A stretch of 64,000 bases of DNA from Vallitalea longa. Its GTDB lineage: Bacteria; Bacillota; Clostridia; Lachnospirales; Vallitaleaceae. Location of the stretch: positions 168,927 to 232,926 of the forward strand of contig NZ_BRLB01000005.1 in assembly GCF_027923465.1 (NCBI RefSeq), given 5' to 3'. Made by a program: the position numbers and the translations under genes. The notes beneath the pieces were generated by a model. It was not told the DNA's origin. It did not search any database and saw nothing but the letters and a program-made list of their open reading frames with translations. This document shows positions 8,998-16,769 of the stretch, piece after piece (the first letter of the stretch is position 1; each line of letters starts with the position of its first letter).

Positions 8998-9045
8998 AGT
9001 TGCCTTTTGTACAAATATTCAATGTACAAAAGACAGCTTTTTTAT
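8998..9045 (+). terminator. Terminator of the DUF2278-ogt unit
   Basis: CTTTTGTACA pairs with TGTACAAAAG, extended outward by GTTG/CAGC across one mismatch, followed by six T. It lies between two convergent genes. Confidence 0.85.
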
Positions 9046-9051
9046 CCTCAA

Positions 9052-9684
9052 TTATTCATGAATGATAAAACAACTAAAACCAGCTTTATCTACAAGTTCT
9101 TTTCTGGTATCAGCATTTTCCTTTTCACCAAAAGTACCTGCTACAACTCGATATTTACCGCCTCCGGCAGCTATGTATGAATCAATATTCTTAGCGATAA
9201 GTTGTTCTTTTTGTTCAGTCGCATTAGCTTTATCATCAAAAGTTCCAACTACTACCCTATAATATTTTTTAGATGTAGCGGTAGATGTAGAAGTTTTTGA
9301 AGTGTCAGTAGTTTTAGAACTAGATGCACTGGATTTAGAACTAGATGAATTAGAAGAACTAGATGCGCTTTTACTATCATCTTGTTTATCTTTTAAATCT
9401 TTAATTTGATTTGTAAGATCTTCAATAATCTTATCTTTTTCAGCTACAACGTCCTCAAGTTGCTTGACTTGGTCCGCGGATGTGATATCAGAATCAGGTT
9501 GAGTACTGTTGTCAACATCAGTATTGCCTTTTGCTTTAGTGTCATTATCATTTGTTTCGTCAGTGGATTCTTCTTTGTTTTGTTGGTTATCATTATTAAC
9601 CATTTCATCTAGTGATGGCTTACTTTTACATCCCACAAGAATCAGTGAGAGTAGTAGCATACTTAATAATACTTTCTTAATCAT
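9052..9684 (-). CDS. SPOR-domain lipoprotein
   Basis: A surface lipoprotein that probably binds peptidoglycan. The signal peptide ends in the lipobox LVGC (Cys about residue 19). A polar Asn/Asp-rich stretch follows, then a predicted coiled coil (about 72-103, VKQLEDVVAEKDKIIEDL), a Ser/Thr/Lys-rich linker (about 105-140), and a C-terminal SPOR domain with its two internal repeats YYRVVVGTFDDKANA and KYRVVAGTFGEKENAD. SPOR domains bind denuded glycan strands at division or spore-engulfment sites. GAGGAGGAGATATAA precedes the ATG. Monocistronic, divergent from asnA. The low-complexity linker is compatible with spanning the wall. Confidence 0.9.
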   Translation of the reverse strand: MIKKVLLSMLLLSLILVGCKSKPSLDEMVNNDNQQNKEESTDETNDNDTKAKGNTDVDNSTQPDSDITSADQVKQLEDVVAEKDKIIEDLTNQIKDLKDKQDDSKSASSSSNSSSSKSSASSSKTTDTSKTSTSTATSKKYYRVVVGTFDDKANATEQKEQLIAKNIDSYIAAGGGKYRVVAGTFGEKENADTRKELVDKAGFSCFIIHE

Positions 9685-9712
9685 TTATATCTCCTCCTCG
9701 ATATGATTAAAT

Positions 9713-9752
9713 CATAAGTTATGATATACATTATTTTTTGTAATAACTTATG
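9713..9752 (-). repeat. 10-bp inverted repeat in the SPOR lipoprotein leader
   Basis: CATAAGTTAT (9713-9722) and ATAACTTATG (9743-9752) are perfectly complementary. They lie between the minus-strand -10 box and the lipoprotein start, so they may form an operator or an mRNA leader hairpin. Confidence 0.5.
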
Positions 9753-9761
9753 CTAAATATG

Positions 9762-9790
9762 ATTATATAGCAGATATATGTCGATTTCAA
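9762..9790 (-). promoter_or_regulatory. Promoter of the SPOR lipoprotein gene
   Basis: On the minus strand TTGAAA (9790-9785), a 17-bp spacer and TATAAT (9767-9762). Confidence 0.7.
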
Positions 9791-9865
9791 TAGCGCAGTA
9801 TGTTTCTTAATAGTAATTTCATAATTATGTAAAAATATTTAATATTTTACAGAAATTCTATTGGG

Positions 9866-9894
9866 TTGACTTTTTATGTATCTAACAGTATATT
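9866..9894 (+). promoter_or_regulatory. Promoter of asnA
   Basis: TTGACT (9866-9871), a 17-bp spacer and TATATT (9889-9894). The leader is only about 80 nt, too short for a T-box. Confidence 0.65.
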
Positions 9895-9978
9895 TATAGT
9901 ATTGTATTTACATTTATCAATTATCATGGTTTAATGTAATAAAAAGGCAAAGCGTTAAAGCTTGAATAAGGAGGCAAC

Positions 9979-10986
9979 ATGAAACGATTAATGATTATTG
10001 ACGGATATGACTCAAACATGAGTATAATGGAAACAGAAATAGCAGTAAAGCAGACAAAAGATTTTTTTGAAAATTCTCTAGCAGACGTACTTAAGTTGAC
10101 AAGAGTATCAGCACCTTTATTTGTATTACCTGAAACAGGGTTAAATGATAATCTTAACGGTTATGAAAGACCTGTAAGTTTTGATATAAAAGAAACAGGA
10201 AAAGTGGCTGAAATAGTACATTCACTTGCTAAGTGGAAAAGGATGGCTCTTCATCGTTACAAGGTGGAAGCTGGTAAAGGTATCTATACAGATATGAATG
10301 CAATAAGAAGAGATGAAGAAATGGATAATCTCCATTCAATATATGTTGATCAATGGGATTGGGAAAGAGTAATTACTAGAAATGATAGAAATGAAGAAGC
10401 TCTTAAAAAAGTTGTAAGAAATATATATAAGGTTTTTAAGGATACAGAGTCATTTTTATATAAAAAATATCCTTTTCTAGGAAAGCATCTACCTGAAGAA
10501 ATCAAATTCATTACTACCCAAGAATTAGAAGATATGTATCCGAATCTAGTACCTTCTGAGAGAGAAGATAGGATTGCCAAAGAATATTATGCGGTATTCA
10601 TTATGAAAATAGGAAAAGAACTTAAATCAGGCAAGAAGCATGATGGTAGAGCACCGGATTATGATGATTGGGAACTAAATGGTGATATAGTATTCTGGAA
10701 TCCAGTACTTAATAGAGCTTTTGAATTATCTTCAATGGGTATACGTGTAGATGAAGAATCCCTAGAAAAACAGTTAGCTATTGCAAAAGCGGAAGGTAGA
10801 AAAGAATTAAAATATCATAAAATGATACTCAACAAGACGTTACCTCTTACAATTGGTGGAGGTATTGGTCAATCTCGTATTTGTATGTATTTCTTAAGAA
10901 AAGCTCACATCGGAGAAGTACAAGCTAGTATCTGGCCTGAAGAAATGATAAAAGACTGTGAAGCTGCAGGAATAAATTTATTATAA
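9979..10986 (+). CDS. asnA: Aspartate-ammonia ligase (asparagine synthetase A)
   Basis: Makes asparagine from aspartate, ammonia and ATP through an aspartyl-adenylate. The fold is that of a class II aminoacyl-tRNA synthetase. The 335-residue length fits the family. Characteristic blocks are [19 protein letters not shown] near the start, [21 protein letters not shown], the [24 protein letters not shown] motif-2 region, YVDQWDWE, and the C-terminal [16 protein letters not shown] (motif 3). AAGGAGGCAAC precedes the ATG. Monocistronic behind its own promoter. The next 400 bases hold no gene; they contain a promoter and a leader of the following gene. Confidence 0.97.
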   Translation: MKRLMIIDGYDSNMSIMETEIAVKQTKDFFENSLADVLKLTRVSAPLFVLPETGLNDNLNGYERPVSFDIKETGKVAEIVHSLAKWKRMALHRYKVEAGKGIYTDMNAIRRDEEMDNLHSIYVDQWDWERVITRNDRNEEALKKVVRNIYKVFKDTESFLYKKYPFLGKHLPEEIKFITTQELEDMYPNLVPSEREDRIAKEYYAVFIMKIGKELKSGKKHDGRAPDYDDWELNGDIVFWNPVLNRAFELSSMGIRVDEESLEKQLAIAKAEGRKELKYHKMILNKTLPLTIGGGIGQSRICMYFLRKAHIGEVQASIWPEEMIKDCEAAGINLL

Positions 10987-11179
10987 AATTTTTTATATGA
11001 AATTGTTTTTTATATGAAATTAATTTTTGTAATAATTTTTTTATATATTTTTCACAAATAAATTTATAAACTTTTTTATTGTGAAATTTACTAAAAATTT
11101 GTTGCAGATTAGTGGTGAATGTACAATTAATTACAAAAAATGTAAAAAAAAATAAACAATTGTTCTAAAAACAAAAACA

Positions 11180-11208
11180 TTGACAAAGTTACTTTAGTTA
11201 AATATAAT
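11180..11208 (+). promoter_or_regulatory. Consensus promoter upstream of the MpsC-like gene
   Basis: TTGACA (11180-11185), a 17-bp spacer and TATAAT (11203-11208), a perfect consensus match. It predicts a leader of about 170 nt before the start codon at 11386. The 190 bases before it, after asnA, are very AT-rich with no clear feature. Confidence 0.85.
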
Positions 11209-11276
11209 ATTATAAGTAAAGAATATGATACAGTTTGGTAAATGATATTGAGTATCTTTGATAAGCAATTTTTATG

Positions 11277-11353
11277 GACCAGTTTCTCTTACAGCTTTCT
11301 TTTTAGTAGTATAAGCTTTAATTGAACTGGTCTTTTATATAGATTTTTTTTAT
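11277..11353 (+). promoter_or_regulatory. Structured 5' leader, possible attenuator
   Basis: Inside the transcribed leader, GACCAGTT (11277-11284) pairs with AACTGGTC (11325-11332), with an inner AAGCTT/AGCTT pairing. T-rich sequence (ending in eight T around 11343-11352) follows. A terminator-like structure between a consensus promoter and its gene suggests conditional transcription. It matches no riboswitch class I recognise. Confidence 0.5.
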
Positions 11354-11385
11354 TAGAATTTATTTTCTAAGGGAGGAAATATATA

Positions 11386-11751
11386 ATGACTAAAGGTCAA
11401 TTAGAAGCATTGATAAGCAACAAAATGGTAGCTTTCCAAAGAGAACAATTGGGTAGAGGCGCCGAAGGGGCTAAGACTTATATCAGTAATGATATGATTG
11501 TCATTAGAATGAAAAAATCTCTTACTCCAGCTGAAAAACAGTTAGCGATGACTAAGCAAGGTCAGGGATTAATAAAAGAAATCAGAATCCAGTTAGAAAG
11601 TATTATCCGTCCTAAGTTAGAAGAACTTATGGAAAGTTTAACTGGAGCAAAAGTAATTAGTATTCATAATGATATTAGCACGAAAACAGGTGAACGGATT
11701 GATATGTTTATATTTAATTGTAATCTAGAAGAACAACTGAAGTTGGATTAA
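11386..11751 (+). CDS. DUF2294/MpsC family protein
   Basis: The protein (121 aa) matches the small cytoplasmic family first called DUF2294 and later named MpsC after a Na+-translocating, membrane-potential-generating system. Seen in the sequence: an N-terminal helix with the family block GRGAEGAKTYISNDMIVIRM, then TPAEKQLAMTKQGQGLIKEIR, RPKLEELMESLTGAKVISIH and a final DISTKTGERIDMFIFN. GGGAGGAAATATATA precedes the ATG. No mpsA/mpsB partners are in the window; instead a cation/proton antiporter follows 165 bases later, so a link to ion balance is plausible but inferred. Confidence 0.8.
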   Translation: MTKGQLEALISNKMVAFQREQLGRGAEGAKTYISNDMIVIRMKKSLTPAEKQLAMTKQGQGLIKEIRIQLESIIRPKLEELMESLTGAKVISIHNDISTKTGERIDMFIFNCNLEEQLKLD

Positions 11752-11916
11752 TCTAATAGGTAATGATATTCCAGTATAAATTTAATTTGTTTACTTTAAT
11801 TTATTAATATATTAAAACATTGAAGTGATTCAAGCTTTTAATATGATAATAAGTGATTTAAGCTTTAGAGACAAATACCAAACTTGTTAAAAAACTATAA
11901 AAAGGAGATATACATA

Positions 11917-13119
11917 ATGTTATCATATGGTTTTTTCTTAGATTTAGCAATCATTTTACTTAGTACTAAGTTATTAGGTTTATTGACTAGAAGAATACGT
12001 ATGCCACAAGTAGTAGGAGCACTTCTTGCGGGATTGATACTTGGACCTGCACTACTGAATGTTGTCCATGAAAGTGATTTCATAGATAAGATGGCTGAAT
12101 TAGGGGTTATTGTTTTAATGTTCTCAGCTGGTCTAGAAACAGATTTGAAAGAATTAAAAAAATGTGGGAAAGCATCACTCATTATTGCAGTATTAGGGGT
12201 TGCACTACCTCTTGTTGGAGGATTAGTTGTTGCAGGGTTATTCGCTGGTAATTTAATACATATGACTCAACAAGAATTATTAGAAAACATTTTTATAGGT
12301 GTTGTTCTTACAGCCACATCAGTTAGTATTACCGTTGAAACCCTAAAAGAAATGGGAAAATTAAAATCACCGTCTGGAACAGCCATACTGGGAGCTGCTG
12401 TTATTGATGATGTGTTAGGAATAATTATATTAACGATTGTTTCAAGTTTTGCAGATCCTAGTGTAAGTATCGTAAGTATTTTAGTAAGGATTTTATTATT
12501 CTTTGTATTTGCTGCTGTCTGTGCAGTTGTTTTCTACTACGTATTTAATAAAATGTCTGATGTCTATGGAAAGAAAAGAAGGCTTCCAATATACAGCTTA
12601 GCGTTTTGTTTAATATTATCTTACATAGCAGAAGAATATTTTGGAGTTGCAGATATAACGGGAGCATTTTTGGCAGGAATTATAATATCTAATGTTACTC
12701 ATTCAGAGTACGTTTCAGAAAAGATGGATATCACATCCTACATGCTTCTATCACCTATTTTCTTTGCTAGCATAGGGATAAAAACAAGTGTTGAAAATAT
12801 GGATATGAAAATCATTCTGTTTGCCCTTGCATTATTAGTCATTGCAATCTTAACTAAAGTTGTTGGATGTGGTTTAGGGGCTAAGTTATGCGGATACGAT
12901 GGAAAACAGTCTCTGAGGATTGGAGTTGGTATGATATCTAGAGGTGAAGTAGCTCTAATTGTTGCTGATAAAGGTGCTTCAGTCGGACTTATGAATCAAA
13001 CATATTTCGCTCCACTTATCATAGTAGTTATTATTACGACTATAATTACACCAATACTTCTAAAAATGGTGTATCACAATAAAAATAACGAAGATAATAA
13101 TAAAGTTAGGATTTCATAG
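11917..13119 (+). CDS. CPA2-family Na+(K+)/H+ antiporter
   Basis: A membrane antiporter exchanging monovalent cations for protons. The 400-residue protein has about 12-13 membrane helices and begins with the CPA2 pattern RRIRMPQVVGALLAGLILGP, then VIVLMFSAGLETDL. The central VIDDVLG carries the paired Asp typical of electrogenic NapA/NhaA-like carriers, and SRGEVALIV is near the end. No RCK domain is attached. AAGGAGATATACATA precedes ATG 11917; the in-frame TTG at 11884 has no site. The 107-aa gene starts 23 bases after the stop and ClC soon follows, so the three look like one operon for pH or salt adaptation. Confidence 0.92.
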   Translation: MLSYGFFLDLAIILLSTKLLGLLTRRIRMPQVVGALLAGLILGPALLNVVHESDFIDKMAELGVIVLMFSAGLETDLKELKKCGKASLIIAVLGVALPLVGGLVVAGLFAGNLIHMTQQELLENIFIGVVLTATSVSITVETLKEMGKLKSPSGTAILGAAVIDDVLGIIILTIVSSFADPSVSIVSILVRILLFFVFAAVCAVVFYYVFNKMSDVYGKKRRLPIYSLAFCLILSYIAEEYFGVADITGAFLAGIIISNVTHSEYVSEKMDITSYMLLSPIFFASIGIKTSVENMDMKIILFALALLVIAILTKVVGCGLGAKLCGYDGKQSLRIGVGMISRGEVALIVADKGASVGLMNQTYFAPLIIVVIITTIITPILLKMVYHNKNNEDNNKVRIS

Positions 13120-13142
13120 TTGCAAATTGGAGGCGCAATAAA

Positions 13143-13466
13143 ATGTACTTGGTGTTATGTACAATTAATGATGAAAGCAAAAAAAATATATTTGAAAGTG
13201 TATTGACTATTGAAAATGGTGTACACAGTGTATTGTGGTTAACAGTAAAAGACGGTCTAGATAAGAAAATCAAAAAAACAATAATAGGTGGTTCTATTTC
13301 AGGATTATATGAGAATAAGTACAAGCAGACCTGTTTCATTACATTAGAAGATAAAGCTTATAAAGAAATATATATCAAAATGCAGAAATTAGGACTAGAA
13401 GATTACATTGATAGTTATACGAAATTACCAATATTAGAAGATTGTAAATCCATCTCATTAGCCTAA
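13143..13466 (+). CDS. Small conserved-looking protein of unknown function, between antiporter and ClC genes
   Basis: I do not recognise this 107-residue protein. It alternates short strands and helices (MYLVLCTIN, then a helix, then HSVLWLTVKDG, and later YKQTCFITLED followed by a helix), a beta-alpha-beta rhythm that resembles ferredoxin-like small regulators such as PII or CutA, but I see no PII signature. No signal peptide or membrane segment is visible, so it is cytoplasmic. GGAGGCGCAATAAA precedes the ATG. It sits 23 bases after the antiporter and about 12 bases before the ClC start, so it is almost certainly co-translated with transporters and may regulate them. Confidence 0.75.
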   Translation: MYLVLCTINDESKKNIFESVLTIENGVHSVLWLTVKDGLDKKIKKTIIGGSISGLYENKYKQTCFITLEDKAYKEIYIKMQKLGLEDYIDSYTKLPILEDCKSISLA

Positions 13467-13478
13467 GGAGTGCTCAAA

Positions 13479-15044
13479 GTGAATAGAAGCAATAAAACTA
13501 CAGATACATTGAATCATTGGTATACACTGGACTTGAAAGTAATATTAGAAGGAATTCTTATCGGATTTATCACAGGTATTATAATTGTTGCATATAGAGT
13601 ATGCTTGAGTCATGCAGACACAATCAGAGAAAAAGCCTACGAATTTATGTCCGGAAAAACAATAATGATTATCCTATGGTTCATATTGATTATAGGAGTC
13701 GGATTAATACTTGGACTATTGATTAAAAAATATCCTATGATAAAAGGTAGTGGTATACCTCAGATCAAAGGATTCTTAGTTAGACAACTTAATATCAGCT
13801 GGTTAAAAGAATTGGTTTTAAAATTTTTTGGCGGAATCCTTTCTATAGGATTCGGTCTTTCTCTAGGAAGAGAAGGTCCTTCAGTTCAAATGGGAGCAAC
13901 TGCTGGACTAGGGTTTAGCCGTATATTCAAAAGAATGCATTTGGAAGAGAAATACTTGGTTACTGCTGGGGCAAGTGCGGGACTTGCTGCGGCTTTCAAT
14001 GCTCCACTTGCAGGAGTTATTTTTGCGCTGGAAGAATTGCATCGTAACTTTTCCCCAATTATACTTATGTGTGCAATGGGAGCATCGATAACAGCTGACT
14101 TTGTTTCAAGTAACTTTTTCGGACTAAAACCTATATTTGATTTTACTAATTTAGAGATTCTACCATTAAAATATTATTTGATGATTGTTGGATTAGGTAT
14201 TATAGCAGCTATCCTTGGAAAACTATTTAATAAGCTACTATTATTAGCTTCAAAATACATAGATGGTTCAACAAAAATAAAATCAATATATAAGCCAGTT
14301 ATACCTCTTGTAATCTCAGGTATATTAGGATTTACTATCCCAAGCGTATTAGGTGGAGGACATGAATTAATTGTAAGACTAACAAATGAAAGTATGCTCA
14401 TTAAGATATTAATTGTACTATTCATTTTAAAACTTTTATTCACAGTTATATCCTATGGTTCAGGTGTACCCGGTGGTATATTCCTACCAGTACTTGTATT
14501 AGGTGCATTGATCGGAAAAACTTATGGACAAGTATGTGTTTCAGTATTTAACATTGATGAAGTATATATACTCAACTTCATCACTTTAGCTATGGCAGCT
14601 TATTTTACAGCCATAGTGAAGGCTCCAATAACAGGAAGTATACTAGTTACAGAGATGACCGGTTCCTTTAACCATCTGCTTCCACTCATCACAATCTGCC
14701 TAGTAGCACAAGTTGTCACAGGTATGATTAACTCAGGAGCAATATACGATTTACTTCTAGAAAAATTATTGAAAAATAATAAAGGTAATTATATGAAAGA
14801 GGCAGGAGAGAAGAAAGTAATACTAGAAGTACCTGTCATGTTAGGTTCAGACATTGAACACAAAAAAATCAAAAATATAACATGGCCTTCTAACTGCTTA
14901 GTAGTAGGAATCAAAAGAGGAGAAAAAGAGCTTATCCCCAATGGAGAATACAAAATATATGCAGGCGATTTCTTAATTATCCTCACAGACTCAAACGACG
15001 CACAAACATTAAAACTAGAACTATTAGACATGTCAACAGTCTAA
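13479..15044 (+). CDS. ClC-type H+/Cl- antiporter with C-terminal RCK-C (TrkA-C) domain
   Basis: A chloride/proton exchanger of the cytoplasmic membrane. All three selectivity motifs are present: GSGIPQ, GREGPS (with the gating Glu) and GGIFLP; the internal proton Glu lies in FALEELHRNF, which indicates an exchanger rather than a channel. About 10-12 membrane helices fill residues 20-430; after a charged linker the last 80 residues (EVPVMLGSDIEHKKI onward) form a TrkA-C domain, which in other transporters binds small ligands such as c-di-AMP. The start is GTG 13479, eight bases after AAGGAG; GTG 13470 overlaps that site. It ends the antiporter operon. Confidence 0.93.
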   Translation: MNRSNKTTDTLNHWYTLDLKVILEGILIGFITGIIIVAYRVCLSHADTIREKAYEFMSGKTIMIILWFILIIGVGLILGLLIKKYPMIKGSGIPQIKGFLVRQLNISWLKELVLKFFGGILSIGFGLSLGREGPSVQMGATAGLGFSRIFKRMHLEEKYLVTAGASAGLAAAFNAPLAGVIFALEELHRNFSPIILMCAMGASITADFVSSNFFGLKPIFDFTNLEILPLKYYLMIVGLGIIAAILGKLFNKLLLLASKYIDGSTKIKSIYKPVIPLVISGILGFTIPSVLGGGHELIVRLTNESMLIKILIVLFILKLLFTVISYGSGVPGGIFLPVLVLGALIGKTYGQVCVSVFNIDEVYILNFITLAMAAYFTAIVKAPITGSILVTEMTGSFNHLLPLITICLVAQVVTGMINSGAIYDLLLEKLLKNNKGNYMKEAGEKKVILEVPVMLGSDIEHKKIKNITWPSNCLVVGIKRGEKELIPNGEYKIYAGDFLIILTDSNDAQTLKLELLDMSTV

Positions 15045-15101
15045 AACATCCGAAAAAATAAATTAAATATAAAATTATTGATAATAAAATATTAATATCA
15101 G

Positions 15102-15144
15102 AGGACTATCTTATAGAAGTTATACTATAAAATAGTCCTTTTTA
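15102..15144 (+). terminator. Terminator of the antiporter-ClC operon
   Basis: AGGACTAT (15102-15109) pairs with ATAGTCCT (15132-15139), followed by TTTTTAT. Confidence 0.8.
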
Positions 15145-15288
15145 TACTATAAAAAGAATTTAAGATAAAAACATAATATTTCTATAGTATCAATTTCAAC
15201 TTTTTTCAAAAATATGACATAGAATAATGTAATAATTCTTATGACTTGACTTTAATCTTTAGTTCCAACTCTAATAATTGTATATTAG

Positions 15289-15402
15289 TAAGTTAGTAAA
15301 TAGACTAACTTATAGATAGTGGTGGTCATAAGTCATGGTAAAGTGTTGCAATCACTTGCCTTACCCTGAAAAACGGTCGGTCTGCGTGATTACAACACTT
15401 TA
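15289..15402 (-). repeat. Two-hairpin structured element, copy E0 (minus orientation)
   Basis: Arms 15339-15355 and 15386-15402 are complementary over 17 bp with one mismatch and enclose a 30-nt loop. Read on the minus strand, the loop carries AGACCG, then TTCAGG, then GTAAGGC, the same core as in copies E1 and E2. A second hairpin (TAAGTTAGT 15289-15297 / ACTAACTTA 15304-15312) follows in the same reading direction. The arm sequence is unrelated to that of E1/E2, so the structure and the loop are conserved while the stem is not. Confidence 0.7.
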
Positions 15403-15497
15403 TCCTTCTTATTTGACAGCTAATTGAAATAAAATGATAACCAATATAAAATAGATAATATAATACTCATCTAAACTCTTGTACACAAAAATAGAAA

Positions 15498-15603
15498 GTG
15501 ATAAATAGTTAGTTTTACGAAGACCGGTCCTTCAGGAGTAAGGCGAAGTAAAACTAACTATATATCACAAACGTTAATAACCGTTAGTCCACAAAAAACT
15601 AAC
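15498..15603 (+). repeat. Two-hairpin structured element, copy E1
   Basis: Long hairpin 15498-15568: 21-bp arms with one mismatch around a 29-nt loop with AGACCGG, TTCAGG and GTAAGGC. The second hairpin is GTTAGT (15583-15588)/ACTAAC (15598-15603) with an A-rich loop. No open reading frame of note covers it. Confidence 0.75.
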
Positions 15604-15726
15604 TAAACTCATTAATCTTATTCATCCGTTAATCTAGACCATATCTTAATTAATCAATAAAACACATACAAATAAAAATAAACACCATAATAATTCCATA
15701 CGAACTTCCTTACACAAAAATAGAAA

Positions 15727-15832
15727 GTGATAAATAGTTAGTTTTACGAAGGCCGGTCCTTCAGGAGTAAGGCGAAGTAAAACTAACTATTTATCACTAA
15801 CGCCAATAACCGTTAGTCCACAAAAAACTAAC
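15727..15832 (+). repeat. Two-hairpin structured element, copy E2
   Basis: Long hairpin 15727-15797 with perfect 21-bp arms and a 29-nt loop that differs from E1 at one base; in E2 the loop can itself fold as GAAGG/CCTTC. The second hairpin is GTTAGT (15812-15817)/ACTAAC (15827-15832). E2 lies 229 bp after E1, and similarity begins about 30 bp before the long hairpin (ACACAAAAATAGAAA), so E1 and E2 look like a direct duplication. Confidence 0.75.
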
Positions 15833-15899
15833 TAAATTAATTATCCTACCAATCCGTTAGCCCACACTCCTAAAAAATAAATTAAAATATTAAAATGTA

Positions 15900-15930
15900 T
15901 TGACTCATACGTTACGTAATAGTCTATAAT
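15900..15930 (+). promoter_or_regulatory. MerR-type promoter and operator
   Basis: TTGACT (15900-15905) and TATAAT (15925-15930) are 19 bp apart, the over-long spacing typical of MerR-family promoters. The spacer is filled by a 23-bp imperfect dyad at 15902-15924: GACT, two bases, TACGT, one base, ACGTA, two bases, AGTC. The regulator 45 bases downstream is the natural ligand, pointing to autoregulation. Confidence 0.88.
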
Positions 15931-15972
15931 AAAACCATAGTGATATTACTAATAAAACCAAAGGTGATTATA

Positions 15973-16698
15973 ATGACCGTAAACGAAGTAAGCAAAATTG
16001 CAAATATAAGTGTAAGAACCCTACATTATTACGATGAAATAAATCTGCTGAAACCTCATAAACTAACCGAATCCGGTTACAGAATATATGAGAATGAACA
16101 ACTAGAAAAACTATGGCAGATCCTATTTTTCAAAGAATTAGGCTTCAAATTGGAGACAATAAAAAAAATAATAAACGATCCTCAATTTGATAAAGAACAA
16201 GCACTTATGCAGCACAAAAAACTATTACTGGAGAAGAAAAAAAGACTAAACAAAATTATCAACTCAATTGATAAAACTTTAAAGGAAGGATTTGATATAA
16301 CCATGATAGATACATTCAGTATGGAAAATTACGAAAAATATAAAGAAGAAGCAATAGAGAAATATGGAGAAACAGCCATTAATACCTACAAGAAAACCAG
16401 TAAATACAGTAAGAAAAAGTGGGAAGAAATCAATAAAGAAGCAAATACAATCTATAAAGAATTAGCTGACAATATGGATAAAGATGTAGACGATCCATAT
16501 GTTCAGAAACTAATCGATGATTGGAGAAATCATATAACTTACAATTACTATGAATGTACTATAGATATATTCAGAGGTCTTGGTAATCTATATGTTGCAG
16601 ATGAACGTTTTACTAAAAATATAGACAAAACTAAAGAAGGATTAGCAAGATATATGAAAGAAGCAATTATATATTATTGTGACAATTACCAAGGTTAA
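15973..16698 (+). CDS. MerR-family regulator with TipAS-like ligand domain
   Basis: A DNA-binding transcription activator that senses a small molecule, in TipA often a thiopeptide-like antibiotic. The N-terminal 70 residues form the MerR winged helix (TVNEVSKIANISVRTLHYYDEI, GYRIYENEQLEKL), then a coiled coil (about 75-110) and a helical C-terminal domain of about 125 residues of the TipAS type (SMENYEKYKEEAIEKYG, W..I..EA). The ATG at 15973 follows AAAGGTGAT; the in-frame GTG at 15940 would place translation almost at the promoter. TipA, Mta and SkgA are relatives. No exporter is directly attached, so the gene may control itself or remote targets. Confidence 0.92.
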   Translation: MTVNEVSKIANISVRTLHYYDEINLLKPHKLTESGYRIYENEQLEKLWQILFFKELGFKLETIKKIINDPQFDKEQALMQHKKLLLEKKKRLNKIINSIDKTLKEGFDITMIDTFSMENYEKYKEEAIEKYGETAINTYKKTSKYSKKKWEEINKEANTIYKELADNMDKDVDDPYVQKLIDDWRNHITYNYYECTIDIFRGLGNLYVADERFTKNIDKTKEGLARYMKEAIIYYCDNYQG

Positions 16699-16769
16699 TG
16701 TAACAAAACAACTTTATCTTTCTTATAATAATATTAAGTTATATTAATATTTTATAGGAGAGATGCTTT

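Noticed and set aside
9895..9978. T-box leader before asnA
   Set aside because: The leader is only about 80 nt and shows neither a terminator nor a T-box-like sequence.
15289..15832. Retron, CRISPR or integron attC array in the hairpin region
   Set aside because: No reverse transcriptase, cas or integrase gene in the window; spacing and sequence do not fit regular CRISPR repeats, and the attC core consensus is not present.
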